This document shows, in pieces, positions 59,732 to 64,000 of a stretch of DNA of 64,000 bases. This DNA comes from Rhodopseudomonas julia (GTDB lineage: Bacteria > Pseudomonadota > Alphaproteobacteria > Rhizobiales > Afifellaceae): the NCBI RefSeq assembly GCF_030813515.1, contig NZ_JAUSUK010000002.1, forward strand, positions 1,488,001-1,552,000, written 5' to 3'. The notes under the pieces were generated by a model, which ran no database searches, was not told the DNA's origin, and saw only the letters and a list, made by a program, of their open reading frames with translations. The first letter of the stretch is position 1; each line of letters opens with the position of its first letter. The position numbers and the translations under genes were made by a program.

Positions 59732-62002
59732 ATGACGGCCGCACAGTTACAGGAGGCTATGTGCCCCTGCCCGGCCAATGAGCAGGAACGGCTCCAGGAA
59801 GTTCTACATTATCGTTTTGCCGATGGCGGATCGGAAAAGGCGCTCGACGAGATCTGCGGTCTTGCACAAAGCCTGTTTGAGGTCCCGCTTGCATTCGTCA
59901 CGCTCATGGATGCGACCGAAGAGGTTGTCCTTGCAAGTTGCGGTGCCGGCGATCGCCCGATTCCACGTAGTGAAGCGATCTCCAGCTGGGCCGTGCTTTC
60001 CGACGGGGTCTTTGTCGTCGAAGACGCCCTGCAGGACCCTCGTTTTCACGGCAACGAATGGGTGCAGCGACGACACCTTCGCTTTTATGCGGGAGCGCCG
60101 CTTATCGTCCGTCCTGGCGTTGCGGTGGGTACGCTCTGCCTCATCGACACGCGGCCGCGTCACCTTTCCGCGGGCGAGACAGAGCGGCTCGCAATGCTCG
60201 CCTCTCTTGCCATGAACGAATTGTCGCGCAGACGCACGATCATCGATTTGCGCCGACAAAAGCGGCTTCTGGCACAGGCCACCCGCCTGACCAAAGTCGG
60301 CAGCTGGAAGCTCGACGTGCGCAATGACAGCCTGACCTGGTCGGAGGAGATGTATCGCATCTTTGAACTCGACCGTCGGGTCAATCCGACGCGCGAATTC
60401 TTCAAGCAGACGCTCTCAAGTGCAAGCGACGCAGACGCGCAGCAAGCGGTGACCGCCCTCGTCCAGGAAGGCAAGCGCTTCGACCATGAGGTCGAGATCA
60501 CCACGGCAAAAGGCCATCGACGCTGGATCAGGTGCCTCGCCGAAGCCGAGTGGAGTGACGGTCGGGTCGCGCATGTGATCGGCAGCGTGCAGGATGTGAC
60601 CGAGCAACACCAGCACAATGCAGAGATCGAGCGCCTGGCGTTCCGCGACGGCCTGACGGGACTCCCCAACCGTGCGCTGTTTCATGAGCGCTTGTCGGGT
60701 GCCATTGCCCATGCGCGCGAGACACGGACGAGCGTCGGGCTCATCATGCTCGATCTCGATCACTTCAAGACGGTCAACGATACGCTCGGCCACGACGCCG
60801 GGGACTTACTCCTTTGCCTCATCGGCGAACGTCTGCAGCGCGTTTTCGGGCAAAACAACACGGTTGCCCGTCTCGGCGGCGACGAATTCGCCATCATCAT
60901 GCCCGGCATCAAGACGGCCGCCGACATCCACAAGGCCGTCGAACGGGTGATGGAATTGCTGCGCCATCCCGTCGAACACGACGGGCGCAACTTCTCCATT
61001 ACGGCGAGCGCCGGAGCGGCTATGTGTCCGCAGCATCATGAGAACCCGACGGATCTTTTGAAGAACGCCGACATCGCCTTGTTCCGCGCCAAACTCGCAG
61101 GACGCAATCGCCTGATCGGCTTCCAACCCTGGATGCGCCTTGCGGTGGAGCGCCGAGCCGAGCTCATGCAGGATGTGCGCAGCAGCCTCAAGGAGAACCG
61201 TTTCAAGCTATTCTATCAGCCGACGGTCAGTCTCGCGGATTCCTGCCAGGTGACGGGGCTCGAAGCGCTGATGCGGTGGGAGCATCCCAGCAAAGGCCTT
61301 CTCACACCCGCAGCCTTCATCTCCGCATTCGAGGATTCAGAATGCGGGCATCAGCTCGGTGAACTCGCTTTCGACAGCGCCATTGACCAGATGCGGCGCT
61401 GGCTCGACGACGGCGTCGAATTCGGCCGCGTTGCCATCAACCTCTCATCGGCGCAGTTCCGTAGCGGAAATCTCACCGAGGTGATCCTGGACAAGCTCGC
61501 GGCGGCGGGCGTGCCCCCTTCTCGCCTCGTCCTCGAGGTGACGGAAAACACCTATATGGGGTGGAGCGCCGAAATGGTCGGGGACGCGCTGCGCGCCCTG
61601 CATATTGCAGGCATCAAGATCGCGCTCGACGATTTCGGGACGGGGTACGCCTCTCTCACCCATCTCAACCAGTTTCCGATCGACAGACTGAAGATCGACA
61701 AGTCGTTTCTGCGGGGCACCAGTGACGGCGCAATCGTCCACGCCATCGTCACGCTTGGCGCGCGCCTCGGAATGACGGTGGTGGCCGAGGGCGTGGAGGA
61801 TGCCGAGCAGCTGGCGATCTTGCGGGAGATGAAGTGCGACGAGGCACAGGGCTATTACTTCGCACGCCCGATGCCCGCCGACGACGTGCCGGCTTTCCTC
61901 AATGAGTTTCGAGGCCGCTCAGACGGCGAAGACATGACGGCGCTTGCGAATCCGCAAATTCTCGGCCGCTTTGACGAGACACAGCAGTCGACATGCGCCT
62001 GA
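59732..62002 (+). CDS. GAF-PAS-GGDEF-EAL cyclic-di-GMP signalling protein
   Basis: The 756-aa cytoplasmic protein has a GAF domain (about 15-165), a PAS/PAC domain (about 190-300), a GGDEF domain (about 310-470) with intact RLGGDEF at about 382, and an EAL domain (about 480-740) with GLEALMRW, VTENTY, DDFGTGYASL and VAEGVED, so both cyclase and phosphodiesterase activities are possible. There is no membrane segment. ATG 59732 has AGAGG upstream; the TTG 14 codons earlier is rejected. It is divergent from ispH and outside the usual photosynthesis gene set. Confidence 0.95.
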   Translation: MTAAQLQEAMCPCPANEQERLQEVLHYRFADGGSEKALDEICGLAQSLFEVPLAFVTLMDATEEVVLASCGAGDRPIPRSEAISSWAVLSDGVFVVEDALQDPRFHGNEWVQRRHLRFYAGAPLIVRPGVAVGTLCLIDTRPRHLSAGETERLAMLASLAMNELSRRRTIIDLRRQKRLLAQATRLTKVGSWKLDVRNDSLTWSEEMYRIFELDRRVNPTREFFKQTLSSASDADAQQAVTALVQEGKRFDHEVEITTAKGHRRWIRCLAEAEWSDGRVAHVIGSVQDVTEQHQHNAEIERLAFRDGLTGLPNRALFHERLSGAIAHARETRTSVGLIMLDLDHFKTVNDTLGHDAGDLLLCLIGERLQRVFGQNNTVARLGGDEFAIIMPGIKTAADIHKAVERVMELLRHPVEHDGRNFSITASAGAAMCPQHHENPTDLLKNADIALFRAKLAGRNRLIGFQPWMRLAVERRAELMQDVRSSLKENRFKLFYQPTVSLADSCQVTGLEALMRWEHPSKGLLTPAAFISAFEDSECGHQLGELAFDSAIDQMRRWLDDGVEFGRVAINLSSAQFRSGNLTEVILDKLAAAGVPPSRLVLEVTENTYMGWSAEMVGDALRALHIAGIKIALDDFGTGYASLTHLNQFPIDRLKIDKSFLRGTSDGAIVHAIVTLGARLGMTVVAEGVEDAEQLAILREMKCDEAQGYYFARPMPADDVPAFLNEFRGRSDGEDMTALANPQILGRFDETQQSTCA

Positions 62003-62016
62003 ACCGCCGTGCCGGC

Positions 62017-63204
62017 TCAGGCTTCTGAGGCCGTTTCTTCCATATCGATTTCGCGCAAAATCTCCTGACCGTGCTCGTCGAGCCGCGGAGAGCCCGATTG
62101 GGCGGCAAGCGGCGATCCGTCGAAGAGGATCGGCGTGCGCAACCCGGGAAGAGAGAAGGCGCCGCCGGCCATCTCGGCGGCTATCACCATGCCGCGTTCG
62201 CGCAATTGCGGGTCGGCAAACACCTCAGACAATGTGTTGATCGGTCCGCCAGGGATCGCCGCCGCCTCGAGACGCTGAAGCATTTCCGCTCGCTGCCAGG
62301 ACGCGAGTTTTGGACAGAGGAGTCCGAGAAGATCAGGTCGATTTGCGACACGCGCGGCATTGTTGGCGAAACGCGGATCGTCCGCCCATTCCTCGTTGCC
62401 GAGAATCCGACAAAGAGCACGAAACTGCCGATCGTTTCCGACTGCGATGATCAAATGGCCGTCGCTGACGGCGAACACCTGGTAGGGTACGATGTTGGGA
62501 TGCGCGTTTCCGGCACGTCTGGGATTTTGGCCGGTCACGAGATAGTTCATCGCCTGGTTGGCGAGGACGCCCGTCATGGAATCAAACAGCGCCATGTCGA
62601 TGTGCGTCCCCTCACCGCTCGCCTCGCGTGCCCGCAACGCCGCCTGAATCGCGATGACGGAATAAAGCCCGGTGAAGATGTCGGCGAAGGCGACGCCCAT
62701 CTTCATCGGCTCGCCGTCCGGCTCGCCCGTCAGAGACATGATCCCCGACATGCCCTGAATCATCACGTCGTAGCCGGCGCGGGACGCATAGGGCCCGGTC
62801 TGTCCGAAGCCGGTGATGGAGCAGACAATCAGGTGGGGAAAGTCCCGACGGAGCGTCGCCGCGTCGAGCCCATATTTCTTCAAGCCGCCAAGCTTGAAGT
62901 TCTCGACGAGCACGTCGGCATCGGCACAAAGCCGTCGCACGATTTCCTGCCCTCGGGGCGTGGCGATATCGACCCCGATTGAACGCTTGCCCCGGTTGCA
63001 GGCGTGAAAATAGGCGGCCCCCTCCGATCCACCGTCCGGATTGACGACGAAAGGAGGCCCCCAGTGCCGCGTATCATCCCCCTTGCTCGGCTCCTCGATC
63101 TTGATCACGTCCGCACCGAGATCGGCGAGGACCTGACCGGCGAAGGGCCCAGCCAAAATTCGGGCGAGCTCGATGACTTTAACGCCCTCAAGCGGCTTGT
63201 TCAT
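62017..63204 (-). CDS. CaiB/BaiF family (class III) CoA-transferase
   Basis: The 395-aa protein begins MNKPLEGVKVIELARILAGP and has family text ADVIKIEEPSKGDDTRHWGPP and the catalytic Asp in MGVAFADIFTGLYSVI. It moves CoA between carboxylic acids. Its neighbour is a glutaryl-CoA dehydrogenase on the same strand, so succinyl-CoA:glutarate transfer is the best guess. Confidence 0.93.
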   Translation of the reverse strand: MNKPLEGVKVIELARILAGPFAGQVLADLGADVIKIEEPSKGDDTRHWGPPFVVNPDGGSEGAAYFHACNRGKRSIGVDIATPRGQEIVRRLCADADVLVENFKLGGLKKYGLDAATLRRDFPHLIVCSITGFGQTGPYASRAGYDVMIQGMSGIMSLTGEPDGEPMKMGVAFADIFTGLYSVIAIQAALRAREASGEGTHIDMALFDSMTGVLANQAMNYLVTGQNPRRAGNAHPNIVPYQVFAVSDGHLIIAVGNDRQFRALCRILGNEEWADDPRFANNAARVANRPDLLGLLCPKLASWQRAEMLQRLEAAAIPGGPINTLSEVFADPQLRERGMVIAAEMAGGAFSLPGLRTPILFDGSPLAAQSGSPRLDEHGQEILREIDMEETASEA

Positions 63205-63225
63205 TTGTCGACACCGAGCCTCAGA

Positions 63226-64000
63226 TCAAAAAAAGGCCTGAATACCCGTCTGGGCACGGCCGAGGATCAACGCGTGGATGTCGTGCGTCCCCTCATAGGT
63301 GTTGACGGTCTCGAGGTTCTGCGCATGGCGCATGACGTGGTATTCTTCCTGGATACCGTTGCCGCCATGGATGTCGCGGGCGACACGGGCAATATCCAAA
63401 GCCTTGCCGCAATTGTTGCGCTTGATGAGCGAAATCATCTCAGGCGCCATCTTGCCGTCGTCAAAGAGACGGCCGACGCGCAAAGCGGCCTGCAGTCCCA
63501 AAGCGACCTCAGTCTGCATGTCTGCCAGCTTCTTCTGAATCAGCTGAGTGGCGGCAAGCGGCCTGCCAAACTGATTCCGCTCCAGCGCGTAACTCCTTGC
63601 ACGGAACCAGCAATCCTCGGCTGCTCCCATGACGCCCCAAGCAATTCCATAGCGTGCGCGATTGAGACAACCGAAGGGACCTTTCAGCCCCGAAACGTTG
63701 GGCAACAGATTCTCTTCCGGCACCACGACGCCGTCCATGACGATCTCGCCGGTGATCGACGCACGCAGAGACAGCTTGCCGCCGATCTTGGGCGCGGAAA
63801 GACCCGGCATACCCTTTTCGAGAATGAAACCGCGGATCGCACCGTCATGTTCGGCCGATTTCGCCCAAACCACGAACACGTCGGCAAGCGGAGCATTGGA
63901 GATCCACGTCTTGGAGCCGGTGAGACGATAGCCATCGCTCACCTTCTCCGCCCGCGTCTTCATCCCTGCCGGGTCGGAGCCGGCATCAGGCTCGGTTAGA
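63226..64000 (-). CDS. gcdH: Glutaryl-CoA dehydrogenase, N-terminus outside window
   Basis: The frame is open to the window edge (about 258 residues seen), beginning [17 protein letters not shown], the acyl-CoA dehydrogenase signature. It has [32 protein letters not shown] and the C-terminal [20 protein letters not shown] with the catalytic Glu, which together mark glutaryl-CoA dehydrogenase (oxidative decarboxylation to crotonyl-CoA in Lys and Trp degradation). It lies 21 bp upstream of the CoA-transferase gene. Confidence 0.93.
   Translation of the reverse strand, partial: LTEPDAGSDPAGMKTRAEKVSDGYRLTGSKTWISNAPLADVFVVWAKSAEHDGAIRGFILEKGMPGLSAPKIGGKLSLRASITGEIVMDGVVVPEENLLPNVSGLKGPFGCLNRARYGIAWGVMGAAEDCWFRARSYALERNQFGRPLAATQLIQKKLADMQTEVALGLQAALRVGRLFDDGKMAPEMISLIKRNNCGKALDIARVARDIHGGNGIQEEYHVMRHAQNLETVNTYEGTHDIHALILGRAQTGIQAFF

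Overview
This window carries a complete photosynthesis gene cluster (PGC) of a purple alphaproteobacterium, flanked by housekeeping genes. The cluster runs from about 13.3 to 59.6 kb and is colinear and undisrupted. It encodes a type II reaction centre with a tetraheme cytochrome (pufC-M-L), a core antenna (pufA/B), the H subunit (puhA), nearly all committed bacteriochlorophyll a genes and a spirilloxanthin-type carotenoid set (crtE, B, I, C, D, F). An aerobic-type cyclase (acsF), a 5-aminolevulinate synthase (hemA, C4 pathway), the ppsR/ppaA regulators, high GC and alphaproteobacterial versions of RNase E, PBP1a and argC all point to Alphaproteobacteria. Gene order (bchFNBHLM-lhaA-puhABC-orf-acsF-puhE-hemA, pufC retained, no pufX) suggests a Hyphomicrobiales phototroph such as a Rhodobium/Afifella-like lineage. 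That last step is inference from memory of cluster layouts, not a database match.

Layout. 1-13.3 kb: a truncated AsmA/DUF3971 protein, Bcp peroxiredoxin, an M23 peptidase, prfB with its programmed +1 frameshift, PBP1a, an AMIN-amidase, RNase E with a long leader, and argC. 13.3-17.1 kb (minus): a small membrane protein, bchP, a PucC-family transporter and bchG. 17.3-18.3 kb (plus): an alpha/beta-hydrolase-fold protein that appears to lack its catalytic His. 18.4-20.75 kb (minus): ppsR and ppaA. 21.0-36.6 kb (plus): the long bch/puh/acsF/hemA superoperon, closed by a strong terminator. 36.6-37.55 kb: a noncoding stretch with a 7-copy CCCGTG repeat. 37.5-48.96 kb (minus): crtE-crtF-bchC-X-Y-Z-pufQ-B-A-L-M-C, ending in a strong terminator. 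49.07-51.5 kb (plus): crtD-crtC. 51.5-59.5 kb (minus): ispH, bchI-D-O and crtI-B, followed by two tiny membrane-protein genes. 59.7 kb to the end: a GAF/PAS/GGDEF/EAL protein, then a CoA-transferase and a truncated glutaryl-CoA dehydrogenase.

How the genes work together. HemA makes 5-aminolevulinate. BchD/I/H, BchM, AcsF, BchLNB, BchF, BchXYZ, BchC, BchG and BchP take protoporphyrin IX to phytylated bacteriochlorophyll. IspH and CrtE supply isoprenoid precursors to both the pigment tail and the carotenoids. Puf and Puh proteins and the assembly factors (LhaA, PucC-like, PuhB/C/E) build the complexes. Several intergenic regions carry 18-bp TGT-N12-ACA-like palindromes matching PpsR/CrtJ sites: perfect TGTCA-N8-TGACA copies at crtI and ispH, and a head-to-head pair forming a large inverted repeat at bchC. 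This suggests that PpsR, probably with PpaA, controls the cluster including isoprenoid supply.

Most of the window is well-known biology. The least explained parts are the Pro/Ala/Gln repeat and Met/Gln tail on PufC, two microproteins downstream of crtB, the degenerate hydrolase-fold protein next to bchG, the 101-aa ORF between puhC and acsF, and a possibly leaderless bchG.
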